Assembly: GCF_001514235.1 (NCBI RefSeq)
Contig: NZ_KQ948930.1
Location: 124,001 to 188,000 of the forward strand
Reading direction: 5' to 3'
From: Streptomyces caeruleatus
GTDB taxonomy: Bacteria > Actinomycetota > Actinomycetes > Streptomycetales > Streptomycetaceae
Length of the DNA stretch: 64,000 bases
Every line of letters starts with the position of its first letter. Position 1 is the stretch's first letter. Made by a program: the position numbers and the translations under genes. The notes beneath the pieces are model-generated. The model worked only from the letters and a program-made list of their open reading frames with translations, did no database searches and was not told the origin of the DNA. Positions 34,290 through 44,933 of this stretch are shown one piece after another.

Positions 34290-35522
34290 TCACTCAGGCC
34301 ACTTCACACAGGCACGGAGTTTCCCTCCGGCCTGGTGCTTCAGCCATTTCGCGAGCTCCAGCGGGGTGCACCGCGGCAGCCGCGAGGGCATGGGCGTCGG
34401 CGTGGATGTCGCCGTAGATGCCGGTCTCGGTGGCTGGGTCTGGGTCATGGGCCGGTTCGGGGCCGGGACCGGCGGCCCCGGTTTCGGCCGGGGGGTGAGC
34501 GGGGTGGAGAGCAGGGCGCGGTACAGGGCGGAGGCGCGGGGGTTGTCCGAGCACAGCCACACGCCGTGCGGGCAGTAGTCGGTGATGGTGTTGTACAGCG
34601 GCTTGTGCTCGTCCATCCAGGCGAGCATGCGCAGCATGTACGTGATGTTGTCGCCGTTGTGGAACAGGCCCCATTCCGGGTACGAGATGGGCTTGCCGTG
34701 CTCGCGTGCGAAGTCGACGTGGTGCTGGAGGCCGTAGGGCTCAAAGACCTGTTCGTCGAAGCCCGTCCCGCGCGGCTGGTCGTAGGCGTCCATGCCGATG
34801 ATGTCGACGACGTCGTCTCCGGGGTAGCACTCGGGCCAGGGGATCGCGTCCATGCCGCGGTTCGGGGCGAAGTCGAACCTGAACCGCTGGCCGTCGACCG
34901 AGCGCATGACGCCGACGATGCGCTGCCAGTACCGCTTCCAGCTGTCCGGGTCGGGGGCGCAGCGGTGGGTGTAGCTGACGCCGTTCATCTCCCAACCGAG
35001 CACGATGACCGTGTCCGGCACGCCCAGGCCGACCAGGCGTTGGGCCAGCACCCTGAAGTGCTCGTCGAACGCGCCGTCCGCGCCGCGCCGCAGCAGCTCG
35101 CGCACCTCGGCGTCGGGCAGGTTCTCCTCGTTGCGCTCCATCATCGGCACGTTGAGCACGAGCATCCGCTCGGCCCTGGCCCGCCGCCAGCCGGCCCAGC
35201 TGTCGAGGAACCCGGGCGCCCCCTCGATGTTGCGCCACACGTCCCCCGGCAGATAGGTGTGCCCCACCCGCGGCTCCTGACCGTCCAGCCAGCGACCGAG
35301 CTCCTTCATACGCCACACACCGGCGGGCCCGTAGTGCAGGTACGCCCCGAACGCCGGGCCGTGCGCGACGACTCCCGACGGGGAGTGGGCGCCGCCCGGG
35401 GGCGTCGGGGAGTCGGAGGGCGCCGCAAGGGCCGGCCCCGGCCCCAGGGCGGCGGCCCCGACCAGGCCGGAAACGAGGAACGCCAGCCCACGGCGAACGG
35501 ACCGACGACAGGCAGGGGCCAT
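34290..35522 (-). CDS. Glycoside hydrolase family 26-like secreted protein
   Basis: 410 aa from the ATG at 35522 with AAGGAGG six bases upstream. A signal peptide (RRGLAFLVSGLVGAAALG, to about residue 33) is followed by a GH26-like barrel. The acid/base Glu is in VIVLGWEMNGVSY, and the nucleophile in HGKPISYPEWGLF, matching the WE-N and E-W-G signatures of the family. The C-terminal ~90 residues are a Pro/Thr-rich linker and a short Cys-containing end. GH26 enzymes cut beta-mannans or mixed glucans; next to an exopolysaccharide cluster it may trim or release the polymer. Confidence 0.85.
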   Translation of the reverse strand: MAPACRRSVRRGLAFLVSGLVGAAALGPGPALAAPSDSPTPPGGAHSPSGVVAHGPAFGAYLHYGPAGVWRMKELGRWLDGQEPRVGHTYLPGDVWRNIEGAPGFLDSWAGWRRARAERMLVLNVPMMERNEENLPDAEVRELLRRGADGAFDEHFRVLAQRLVGLGVPDTVIVLGWEMNGVSYTHRCAPDPDSWKRYWQRIVGVMRSVDGQRFRFDFAPNRGMDAIPWPECYPGDDVVDIIGMDAYDQPRGTGFDEQVFEPYGLQHHVDFAREHGKPISYPEWGLFHNGDNITYMLRMLAWMDEHKPLYNTITDYCPHGVWLCSDNPRASALYRALLSTPLTPRPKPGPPVPAPNRPMTQTQPPRPASTATSTPTPMPSRLPRCTPLELAKWLKHQAGGKLRACVKWPE

Positions 35523-35656
35523 GCATCCTCCTTGGTACGGCTGCGGCTTCGAAGCTCCTTCCGTCACTGATACATAGTCATATACGCCCACATTTCACCA
35601 ACGAAGCGCACCCGAATGGTCCGGCCCCGCTCGCTTCCCTGCCCCCACCCCCTGCC

Positions 35657-36141
35657 TCAGCTGCCGTACAACGCCTCGATCTCCCGCGCGTACACCCCCG
35701 TCACCGCCTGCCGCTTCACCTTCATCGACGGCGTCAGCAGCCCGTTGTCCTCGGTGAACTCGCCGTCCACCAGGGCGAAGGCGCGGATGGACTCGGCGCG
35801 GGAGACGGCCTCGTTGGCGTGGTCGACCGCCTTCTGGACGTCGGCCCGGAGGCGGGGGTCATCGAGGAGCTTGGAGAGCGGGGTGTCGGCGGGCATCTTG
35901 CGTACGGCCAGCCAGTGGGCCACGGCCTCCGGTCGAGGGTGATCAGGGCGGCGACGAAGGGGCGGTTGTCGCCGACGAAGAGGCACTGGCCTATCGGGGG
36001 GGGCGGCTGCGGAGGCGGTCCTCCAGGACGGACGGGGAGACGTTCTTGCCGCCGGAGGTGACGAGGATGTCCTTCTTGCGGCCGGTGATGGTGAGGTAGC
36101 CGTCCTCGTCGAGGGAGCCGAGGTCGCCGGTGGCGAACCAC
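35657..36141 (-). pseudogene. Degraded long-chain acyl-CoA synthetase (C-terminal remnant)
   Basis: Only the last third of an AMP-forming acyl-CoA ligase remains. The A8-type region WFATGDLGSLDEDGYLTITG and KDILVTSGGKNVSPSVLED is in one frame, QCLFVGDNRPFVAALITLD in a second, and EAVAHWLAVRKMPADTPLS onward in a third. One frameshift falls in a run of eight G (35996-36003), the other near 35935. The N-terminal ATP- and substrate-binding part is missing beyond 36141. It cannot make active enzyme. A sequencing error could explain the single-base shifts, but not the missing N-terminus. Confidence 0.85.
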
Positions 36142-36222
36142 GCAAAGTGCGGGCAAGGCGCGCCGGAAGGCGCGGCCGTCTCTGTACGTTGCTGTACGAC
36201 CACCCCTCACGGAAGGAACCCC

Positions 36223-36858
36223 GTGCACTCCCGATGCCTCCGGTCCGCCCTGGTCGCCGTCTGCGCCGCCGCGGCCCTGTCCCTCGCCGGCACCGCACCC
36301 GCCGCCGCACACCCCGCGACTCCCCCGGTGGCCCACGCCCCGGCCCACGCCCGGGCGGCCTCCGTCTCCCCCGGACTCACCCCGCTGACCGACCTGTTCG
36401 CCGAGCGGCTGCTGATCGCCGACAAGGTCGCCGCCGCCAAGTACGGCACCGACAAGCCCATCGACGACCCGGTGCGCGAGCAGCAGATCCTGGACGACGT
36501 TGCCGCGCGGGCGACCGGACTCGGCCTGGACCCGGATGCCGTGCAGGCCGTCTTCCGGGACCAGATCGAGGCCAACAAGCTGGTGCAGCGGGGGCTTTAC
36601 GCACGTTGGGACGCGCATCCCGCCGAGCGGCCCGCCGAGCGCCCCGACCTGGTCAAGGAGGTGCGCCCGGTGCTCGACCGCATCACCACCGAGTTGCTGG
36701 ACACCCTGAAGGAGACGCAGCGGCTGCGGACGTCGCCGTCGTGCGGGCCGCTGCTCTACGTCGCCGCCGCCTGGTCGGCGTACGGCCACGAGTTGGACGT
36801 CCTGCACCTGAAGGGGCTTCAGCGGGCCGTGCCCTCGGTGTGCTCGACGGCTACGTAA
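36223..36858 (+). CDS. Secreted chorismate mutase (AroQ-gamma type)
   Basis: 211 aa from the GTG at 36223 with GGAAGG upstream. Signal peptide (RSALVAVCAAAALSLAGTAP) is followed by the all-helical AroQ fold: LTPLTDLFAERLLIADKVAAAKY, DDPVREQQILDDVAARATG and RDQIEANKLVQRGLYARW. A Cys pair near the C-terminus (SPSCGPLL and PSVCSTA) resembles the disulfide of the Mycobacterium tuberculosis secreted enzyme. It turns chorismate to prephenate, but outside the cell its role is unknown. It is divergent from the acyl-CoA ligase remnant. Confidence 0.88.
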   Translation: MHSRCLRSALVAVCAAAALSLAGTAPAAAHPATPPVAHAPAHARAASVSPGLTPLTDLFAERLLIADKVAAAKYGTDKPIDDPVREQQILDDVAARATGLGLDPDAVQAVFRDQIEANKLVQRGLYARWDAHPAERPAERPDLVKEVRPVLDRITTELLDTLKETQRLRTSPSCGPLLYVAAAWSAYGHELDVLHLKGLQRAVPSVCSTAT

Positions 36859-36889
36859 GGGAAAAGGGAAAGGGGCGGGGCGGCCGGGG

Positions 36890-37828
36890 TCAGGCCCCGC
36901 AGAAGCGCGCGGTCCGCACGTATCCGCCGAGGTTCTCGTCGTCGGTGCCGAGGAGGGCGCGGGGCGATCCCGGCAGGCATTCCACCGCCTCGACCTTGTG
37001 CTGGGGGAACGTGCCCAGCACGACAGGGGTCCGGTTGAGCCGGACCCGAACCCCGCCGGCTGCCGACAAGGTCACCCGGCCGGCGTCGCTGACCGCCGAG
37101 TCGAACGGGCCGTCGTCGCCGGCGTCCGCCGCCGAGCTGAAGAGGATCCGACCGGAGGCGGTCACCGAGATGTCGGAGATGTGCCGCGTGGTGTCGTCGG
37201 TCGGATACGTCGCCCGGTAGGTCCGGCGGGTCACACTCCCGAACTGCGGCTGGCCCCACGAGGCGAAGGTGAGGGGCGCCGCGTAGAGCGTGGCGGGGCG
37301 GTCCGCGCCCGCTCCGCGGTCCGCCCACAGGGCGGCGAGGTGCCCGCCGCGCGCCACGAGAGCGAAGCTCTCGAAGTCGGCGCCCTCGCCGATGGCCGGC
37401 AGCGGCGAGTAGTCGACGACCGTCGCCGTGGAGCCGGTGACCTTCAGCCGGTAGACGATGCCGCGGGAGGCGAGCGCCAGGTACTCTCCGGGCATCTCGG
37501 GGATGGCTTCGACGGCCTCCAGGTCAACGGGTTCCGCACCGTCCCAGGTGATCGGGGAGACGTCGTCGGAGCCCGCCCGGTGGGTGATCCGGGACAGGCG
37601 CCGCTGCCCGGTCTGCTTGTTGTCGTGCACGGCCAGTGCCCGCACCCCGGCTCCGTCCGCGGTGCGGCCTTCGAACGCGATGCCGCTGACCCCACCGCGG
37701 GCGTCGTCGCCCACCTTCTGCCAGTCGTCGGCCGCCCCGGCCGGGGTGATGCCGGGGATCGTCAGCAGCGCGGCAGCCGCCGCGAGCCAGGCCACGCGTC
37801 GCAGTATCGGAAGTTCCACAGGGGGCAC
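36890..37828 (-). CDS. Secreted protein of unknown function, probable beta-propeller
   Basis: 312 aa with signal peptide (RRVAWLAAAAALLTIPGITP). The mature part is rich in beta strands and repeats of the kind GVSGIAFEG, VRALAVHDN, YLALASRG and ISDISVTASGRILFSS, which suggests a beta-propeller. Two Cys near the end (AVECLPG, ARFCGA). No catalytic motif is recognised. GTG/ATG choice is not critical: I use the first start giving a complete signal peptide. Confidence 0.7.
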   Translation of the reverse strand: MPPVELPILRRVAWLAAAAALLTIPGITPAGAADDWQKVGDDARGGVSGIAFEGRTADGAGVRALAVHDNKQTGQRRLSRITHRAGSDDVSPITWDGAEPVDLEAVEAIPEMPGEYLALASRGIVYRLKVTGSTATVVDYSPLPAIGEGADFESFALVARGGHLAALWADRGAGADRPATLYAAPLTFASWGQPQFGSVTRRTYRATYPTDDTTRHISDISVTASGRILFSSAADAGDDGPFDSAVSDAGRVTLSAAGGVRVRLNRTPVVLGTFPQHKVEAVECLPGSPRALLGTDDENLGGYVRTARFCGA

Positions 37829-37929
37829 TCGCTTTCTCTCGCCGGCGGACGCCAGATCACCCGCCGGGCGCCAGGGGACTGATCATAATCAGGCCATGAT
37901 CAGCGCGGCCCGGGGCACCGGCCGGCCGC

Positions 37930-39516
37930 TCAGTCCATCAGCCGCTCCGCCCGGCCGATGGCCTGCGCCAGCTGCCGCACCTCCTCGTCCTCCGTCTCCT
38001 TCGCCAGGTCCTCGGCGTGGTCCGCGAGGCCGCGCAGGGACGGGACGGCGGGCAGGGAGCTCCAGCGGGAGTCGCCGTCGCGGAGGGCGTCGGCGAAGTA
38101 GGCGGCGGTGGCCGTGACCTGGAACCTCGCGGACGTGTCGTCGAGGGAGTCGTGCAGGGAGCCGGTCTCCAGCTGGCCCGACTTCTCGTGCGGGGCGCGG
38201 GTCTTCGGGTCGAGCCAGCGGACGCTCGCCGTGGCGAGGTGGCCTTCGGTGCCGGGCCTGGTGCGGACGGCGTAGAGGGCGGTGACGGTGTGGCCGGGGC
38301 CGATCTCGCCGCCGTCGACGCTGTCGTCGCGGAAGTCGTCGTCGGCGACCTGGCGGTTGTCGTAGCCGACGAGCCGGAACTCCTTGACCGTCTCGGGGTC
38401 GAAGGCGACCTGGGCCTTGGCGTCGCGGGCGGTCAGGTCGATGTTCCGGGGCAGTTGGCGGCTGAAGACCTCGTGGGCGTCGTCCTCGTCGGAGACGTAC
38501 ACCGTGTGCCCGTCGCCCTTGTCGGCGAGGCGTTCCATGAGGGCGTCGCCGTAGTCGCTGCCGACGCCGACGCCGAAGAGGGTGATGCCGTGTTCGCGGC
38601 GTTCGGAGGCGATGCGTTCGAGGATGGTGTCGGCGTCGGTGTCGCCCGTGTTGGCCAGGGCGTCGGAGATGAGGACGACGCGGTTGGTGGCGCCCTTGCG
38701 CAGGCCCTCCACCGCTGTTTCGTAGCCGGTCTCCATGCCGGCGCCCAGGTTCGTGGAGTCGGTGGGCTCCAGGCTGTCGATGGCGTCGTGGATCTCGTCG
38801 CGGTGGCCGTCCAGGCGGGTCATCGGCAGGACCGTCTCGGCCTCGTCGCTGAAGGTGACCAGGGCGACCGAGTCGTCGTCGCGGAGCTGGTCCGTCATGT
38901 GTCCGAGGGAGTCCTGGGCGAGGTCCAGGCGGCCCGGTTCGGCCATCGAGCCGGAGATGTCGATGACGAAGGTGAGGGCGGCGGGCGGGCGTTCGCCGGG
39001 GTCGGCGGCGATGGGGGTCCCCCCGCTCGAGCGAATTCGAGAGTGGGGGCGGGTGGCCAGGCCCACGCGGACCAGGGACCAGTCGTCGCGGTCGGTGCGG
39101 GCGCCGTCGACGGTGACCGTGAAGCCGTCGCCGTCGGGGCGGTCGTAGTCCTGGCGGAAGCTGTTGACGAACTCCTCGGGGCGGACCGTCGACGGGTCCG
39201 GCAGCCGGCCCTCGGCGAGGGTGCGGCGGGCGTAGCCGTAGGAGGCGGTGTCGACGTCCAGGGCGAAGGTGGAGAGGTAGTCGGGCTCGGGGGCGAAGTC
39301 GCGGGAGTCCTTGTCCTCGCCCTCGCCCTCGCCCTCGCGCCGGTCGCCCTGGCTGTAGGCGGGGGCGGGGAAGCCCTTGCCGCCTCCCTTGCTGTCCTGC
39401 GCGGAATCTGTGCTGCTGCCGCTGTCGCCCGCGCCGCATCCGGTGAGCAGCAGGCCGCCCGCCGCGGTGAGTGCGAGCAGCGCCTTGTGCAGCCGTCGTG
39501 TGCGGTACCGCTCCAT
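37930..39516 (-). CDS. VWA-domain lipoprotein, YfbK-like
   Basis: 528 aa. Lipobox LLLTGC places the lipidated Cys at residue 27. The N-terminal YfbK region (YLSTFALDVDTASYGYARRT, PEEFVNSFRQDY) precedes the VWA domain, with the MIDAS motif FVIDISGSM (DxSxS) and conserved Thr/Asp later (DSTNLGAG; LISDALANTGD). A C-terminal DUF3520-type region completes the family layout. VWA domains bind protein ligands through metal, so a surface receptor or scaffold role is likely. An in-frame palindromic repeat (39012-39050) inserts SRIRSSGGTP into the region just before the VWA domain. Confidence 0.88.
   Translation of the reverse strand: MERYRTRRLHKALLALTAAGGLLLTGCGAGDSGSSTDSAQDSKGGGKGFPAPAYSQGDRREGEGEGEDKDSRDFAPEPDYLSTFALDVDTASYGYARRTLAEGRLPDPSTVRPEEFVNSFRQDYDRPDGDGFTVTVDGARTDRDDWSLVRVGLATRPHSRIRSSGGTPIAADPGERPPAALTFVIDISGSMAEPGRLDLAQDSLGHMTDQLRDDDSVALVTFSDEAETVLPMTRLDGHRDEIHDAIDSLEPTDSTNLGAGMETGYETAVEGLRKGATNRVVLISDALANTGDTDADTILERIASERREHGITLFGVGVGSDYGDALMERLADKGDGHTVYVSDEDDAHEVFSRQLPRNIDLTARDAKAQVAFDPETVKEFRLVGYDNRQVADDDFRDDSVDGGEIGPGHTVTALYAVRTRPGTEGHLATASVRWLDPKTRAPHEKSGQLETGSLHDSLDDTSARFQVTATAAYFADALRDGDSRWSSLPAVPSLRGLADHAEDLAKETEDEEVRQLAQAIGRAERLMD
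39012..39050. repeat. Palindromic mini-repeat inserted in the VWA lipoprotein gene
   Basis: The sequence runs GGGGGTCCCCCC, then GCTCGAGCGAATTCGAGA, then GTGGGGG. The arms CCCCC-CTCGA and TCGAG-GGGGG fold into a hairpin. I recall elements of this shape (CTCGAGCGAANNCGAGAG between C and G runs) as common in Streptomyces genomes. It is read in frame as part of the protein. Confidence 0.75.
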
Positions 39517-39663
39517 CGTCCGTGCCCCCTTGGTCCGTTGACGTCGACTTCTGTGACTGTGACGGGCCAGGGGGCCGGAACGTGCGCTACGGAGCGTTGC
39601 GGATGAGTCTCGAAGAGGGCACGGTGACGGGCCGTCGAGACCGGTGGGTGATCTTCCGTTGAC

Positions 39664-40530
39664 CTACGACACCACGTCCTTGCGGGCGAAACCGCGGAAG
39701 GCCAGGGCGAACAGCACGAGGGCGTACGTTACCGACAGGGACGTGCCCTGGATCATGTCCGACCACTCCAGCTGGGGTCGTACGGCGTCCAGCCAGGCGT
39801 ACTGCCAGTGGGCCGGCAGGAAGTCGCGCCAGTCGCCGAGGGCCGTCACCTCGTCGAGCACGTTGCCGATGATGGTGAGGCCGACCGCGCCGCCGACCGC
39901 GCCGAGCGGTGCGTCGGTCCTCGTGGAGAGCCAGAACGCCAGGGCGGCGGTGACCAGTTGGGAGATGAAGATGTACGCCACCGTGATCAGCAGGCGCTGG
40001 GCGGCGGTTCCGGCGGCCAGTGAGTCACCGGTGGGGAGCTGGAGCGGGCCCCAGCCGTACGCCGCCGTGCCCACCGCGAGCGCCACGACCGGGAGCAGGA
40101 TCATCGCGGCCAGGCTGAGACCGAGGCCCACGACGAGCTTGGACCACAGCAGCCGGGCCCGGGGCACCGGCGCGGCCAGCAGATAGCGCAGGGAGGACCA
40201 GCTGGCCTCCGAGGCGACGGTGTCCCCGCAGAACAGGGCGACGGGGACGACGAGCAGGAAGCCCGCGGAGGCGAACAGGTTGACCGCGGCGAAGTTCGCC
40301 CCGGACAGCGTGGCCGTGTCCATCAGGTTCACGTTGTTGTTGCCCGAGCCCGGGCCGCCGCCCACCTGGAAGGCGATCAGCAGGACGAACGGCAGGGCGA
40401 ACAGGATGCCGCCCATGACCAGGGTGCGGCGCCGCTTCAGCTGCCGGACCAGCTCGACCCGGATCGGCAGCGTACGGCCCGCGCGGTAGCCGTCGGCGAC
40501 CTCCGCGCGCTCGGTCGTCGTGCTGCTCAT
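39664..40530 (-). CDS. ABC transporter permease
   Basis: 288 aa with six hydrophobic helices (TLVMGGILFALPFVLLIAF, FASAGFLLVVPVALFCGD, VGLGLSLAAMILLPVVALAV and others), the ABC-2 permease pattern. The N-terminal cytoplasmic stretch is short. Its ATG overlaps the stop of the fused hydrolase-ATPase gene (ATGA), so the two encode one transporter. The substrate is unknown; ABC-2 systems commonly export drugs, lipids or polymers. Confidence 0.86.
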   Translation of the reverse strand: MSSTTTERAEVADGYRAGRTLPIRVELVRQLKRRRTLVMGGILFALPFVLLIAFQVGGGPGSGNNNVNLMDTATLSGANFAAVNLFASAGFLLVVPVALFCGDTVASEASWSSLRYLLAAPVPRARLLWSKLVVGLGLSLAAMILLPVVALAVGTAAYGWGPLQLPTGDSLAAGTAAQRLLITVAYIFISQLVTAALAFWLSTRTDAPLGAVGGAVGLTIIGNVLDEVTALGDWRDFLPAHWQYAWLDAVRPQLEWSDMIQGTSLSVTYALVLFALAFRGFARKDVVS

Positions 40531-43181
40531 GCGGAGTCTCCGATCAGGGTGAGGAAGGCGTCTTCGAGGCGGCGGTGCGGGCCCACCGACTCGACCGGGA
40601 CTTCCAGCCGGACGAGTTCGGCGACCAGCCGCCGTGCGCTGCCGTCCGCGTCGAGCCGTACGACCAGGCCGGCGTCTGCGCGCACCGCGGAGGCCACGCC
40701 CGGCAGGGCGGCGATCTTCTCGACGACGGGCTCGTCCACGGGTTCGGTCGTGCCCACGAGGAGCGTGTCGCCCGAGCCGACGATCTCCCCGACCGGGCCC
40801 GCCTGGACGAGTTGGCCGTGGTCCATCACCACGAGGTGGGTGCAGGTCTGCTCGACCTCGGCCAGCAGGTGGCTGGAGACGATGACCGTGCGGCCGGCGG
40901 CCGCGTAGCGGATCATGACCTCGCGCATCTCACGGATCTGGGGCGGGTCGAGTCCGTTCGTCGGCTCGTCGAGTATGAGCAGGTCGGGCAGGCCGAGCAT
41001 GGCCTGGGCGATGGCGAGGCGCTGGCGCATGCCCTGGGAGTAGGTGCGCACGGCCCGGGCGAGCGCGTCGCCGAGGCCGGCGATCTCCAGGGCCTCGTCG
41101 AGGTGGGCGTCCTGCGGTGGGCGGCCGGTGGCCTGCCAGTACAGCTCCAGGTTGGCGCGGCCGGACAGGTGCGGGAGGAAGCCCGCGCCCTCGACGAAGG
41201 CGCCGACGCGGGAGAGCACGGGGGCGCCGGGGGCGATGGCGTGGCCGAAGACGCGGATCTCGCCGCCGTCCGGCTTGATCAGGCCCATCAGCATGCGCAG
41301 GGTCGTCGTCTTGCCCGCGCCGTTCGGGCCGAGCAGGCCGAGCACCTGGCCCTTCTCCACCCGGAAGGAGAGGTCCTTGACCGCGTACCGGTCGGCGGAC
41401 TTCGCGTAGCGCTTGCTCAGGTCGGTGATCTGGAGCGGCACTTCGGCCAGTGCGGGGTCGGGGGCGGCGGGGGCCGCGGTGCGGCGCCGTCCGGTCGCCA
41501 GCAGGGCCAGCGCGATCACCCCGCCCGCCAGCGGCAGCCACCACACCCAGGCGGGCAGCCCCGTCGGCGTGTTCGTGTCACCGAGCGGTGTCGGCACCGA
41601 CAGGTCGCCCTTGAGGGAGACGGTGTACGTCGCCGGGGCGGTCGGGGAGGCGTAGCCGAGGTCGGTGGAGGCGAGGACCAGCCGCAGCCGGTGGCCGTCG
41701 TCGATCTCGTGGTCGATCGCCGGGAGGGTGAGGGTGACGTCCTTGCCGGCCTTCGCGCCCTCGACCCTGACGGGTTCGACGAGCTGCGAGGGCAGCACCT
41801 GACTGGCCTGGCCGCCCGGGCCGACGTCGTACAGCTTGGCGAAGAGCACGGCGTCCTCGCTCGTGGACTTCACCTGGACGGTGGCCTTCGGGGACCCGGT
41901 GATCTGGAGGTCCTCGCGGACGGGCGCCGACTCGAACGCGGCGAACTGGCCGGGGAAGTCGAGGGACACGCCGATGCCGAGCGAGGACAGCTGGGACAGG
42001 CCGCCGGCGCTGCCGAGTCCGGGGAGGGCCGACACGGCGGGCGGGCTGGCGCCGGCCGGGTTCTGGAAGCTCTGCTCCCGTCCGGTGAGGGCGATGGAGC
42101 GCCGGTCGCCCTCCAGGCCGGGGTACTTGTCGGCGCTCACGCCGCTCAGCCGGGGCTCGCCGTCCCCGCTGCCGGTGCCGAGGGTGCGGGTGACGCGGAA
42201 GGCGGGGCCCGTATCGGTGGCCTTGTCGTCCTTCAGGTAGCGGTCGAACCAGGTCCGCACCCGCTCCTGGATCCGGCCCGTCTCCATGTCACCGCCGTCG
42301 TGGCCGCCCGCGATCCAGTCGACGTCCACGGGGGCGCCGCCCGCACGGATCGCCTTCGCGGCGGCGTCGGCCTGGTCCAGCGGGAAGAGGGAGTCGGTCT
42401 GGCCCTGCATCAGCAGGGTGGGCACCTTGATGCGGTCGCCGACGGCGGACGGCGAGCGCTCCTGAAGCATCCGCTCGGCCGGCGCGTCCGGGGTGCCGGA
42501 CTCCGCGACCCGCTCGTACATCTCGCAGATCCGCGTCTCGAACTTGTCGCAGCCGCCGGCCGAGTTGACGAAGATGCCCGCCCAGAGCTTCTTGAAGACG
42601 CCGTCCGGGAACAGCGCGTCCGAGAGGTTCCAGTACGTGATCGCCGAGGCGATGGCGTCCACCCGGTCGTCGTGTCCGGCGGCCAGCAGCGAGACCGCGC
42701 CGCCGTAGGAGCCGCCCGCCATGCCCACCCGCGGGTCGCCGGCCTTGTCGAGCTCGACCTGGGGCTGCTTCGCCAGCCAGTCGAGCAGCCTGGAGACGTC
42801 GGCGACCTCGCCCGCGGGGTCGTTCAGCCCGACCTTGCCGGTCGACTTCCCGAAGCCGCGGGCCGACCAGGTCAGCACGGCGTAGCCGTCCCGGGCGAGG
42901 TCCTGGGCCTGCTGGCGTACGTCGTTCTTGCTGCCGCCGAAGCCGTGCGCCAGGAGGACGGCGGGGCGGCGTTCACTTCCGGCGGTCGTGAAGTACGAGG
43001 TGTCGATGCGTACCCCGTCGCCCATGTCCATGACGCGGTCGGCGCGGCGCACCGCGGGTGGGTCGTCGGCGGCGACGGCGGTCCATGTCCCGGCCCCGGC
43101 GACCACGACGACGGCGGCCGCGGCGGCAAGCAGCCGCCGCGGCCTCCGTAGCCCTCGCAGTGCGGGCAGTCGAAGATCCAT
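40527..43181 (-). CDS. Fusion of alpha/beta-hydrolase (X-Pro dipeptidyl-peptidase-like) and ABC ATPase
   Basis: 884 aa. N-terminal hydrophobic helix (LLAAAAAVVVVAGAGTWTAV), then an alpha/beta-hydrolase with the nucleophile elbow GMAGGSYGGAVSL and His in IAGGHDGGDM, followed by a beta-sandwich like the C-terminal domain of CocE/NonD hydrolases. A second helix (WWLPLAGGVIALALLAT, about 545-565) leads to a complete ABC ATPase: Walker A GPNGAGKTT (about 617), signature YSQGMRQRLAIAQ (about 713), Walker B LLILDEP. If the helices are membrane-spanning, the hydrolase faces outside and the ATPase inside. Confidence 0.9.
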   Translation of the reverse strand: MDLRLPALRGLRRPRRLLAAAAAVVVVAGAGTWTAVAADDPPAVRRADRVMDMGDGVRIDTSYFTTAGSERRPAVLLAHGFGGSKNDVRQQAQDLARDGYAVLTWSARGFGKSTGKVGLNDPAGEVADVSRLLDWLAKQPQVELDKAGDPRVGMAGGSYGGAVSLLAAGHDDRVDAIASAITYWNLSDALFPDGVFKKLWAGIFVNSAGGCDKFETRICEMYERVAESGTPDAPAERMLQERSPSAVGDRIKVPTLLMQGQTDSLFPLDQADAAAKAIRAGGAPVDVDWIAGGHDGGDMETGRIQERVRTWFDRYLKDDKATDTGPAFRVTRTLGTGSGDGEPRLSGVSADKYPGLEGDRRSIALTGREQSFQNPAGASPPAVSALPGLGSAGGLSQLSSLGIGVSLDFPGQFAAFESAPVREDLQITGSPKATVQVKSTSEDAVLFAKLYDVGPGGQASQVLPSQLVEPVRVEGAKAGKDVTLTLPAIDHEIDDGHRLRLVLASTDLGYASPTAPATYTVSLKGDLSVPTPLGDTNTPTGLPAWVWWLPLAGGVIALALLATGRRRTAAPAAPDPALAEVPLQITDLSKRYAKSADRYAVKDLSFRVEKGQVLGLLGPNGAGKTTTLRMLMGLIKPDGGEIRVFGHAIAPGAPVLSRVGAFVEGAGFLPHLSGRANLELYWQATGRPPQDAHLDEALEIAGLGDALARAVRTYSQGMRQRLAIAQAMLGLPDLLILDEPTNGLDPPQIREMREVMIRYAAAGRTVIVSSHLLAEVEQTCTHLVVMDHGQLVQAGPVGEIVGSGDTLLVGTTEPVDEPVVEKIAALPGVASAVRADAGLVVRLDADGSARRLVAELVRLEVPVESVGPHRRLEDAFLTLIGDSA

Positions 43182-43410
43182 GGTTCAACGGTACGGGGCC
43201 AAGCTGTCGGCAAGTTATCGACTGGGGGCTGAACCCGGGCCCCTCCCACGGAAGTACAGGACTGCGGTGGCGTACCACGATCGCGGTACGAAGGGCCTGG
43301 GAACTGGGTTCGGTTCGGTTCCAGCTCCTCGGAGAGTTGGAGTGCTCTCCAGCCTGGAAGGGCCGGAGACTCCCGCCTACCTCGTGGCCCGTCCGGTACA
43401 GGTGCTTGCG

Positions 43411-44919
<1,509 letters not shown>

Positions 44920-44933
44920 GCCCAGTAACTCCT

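Noticed and set aside
40575..43151. 858-codon open frame antisense to the hydrolase-ABC fusion
   Set aside because: No domains, biased composition; shadow of a well-supported gene.
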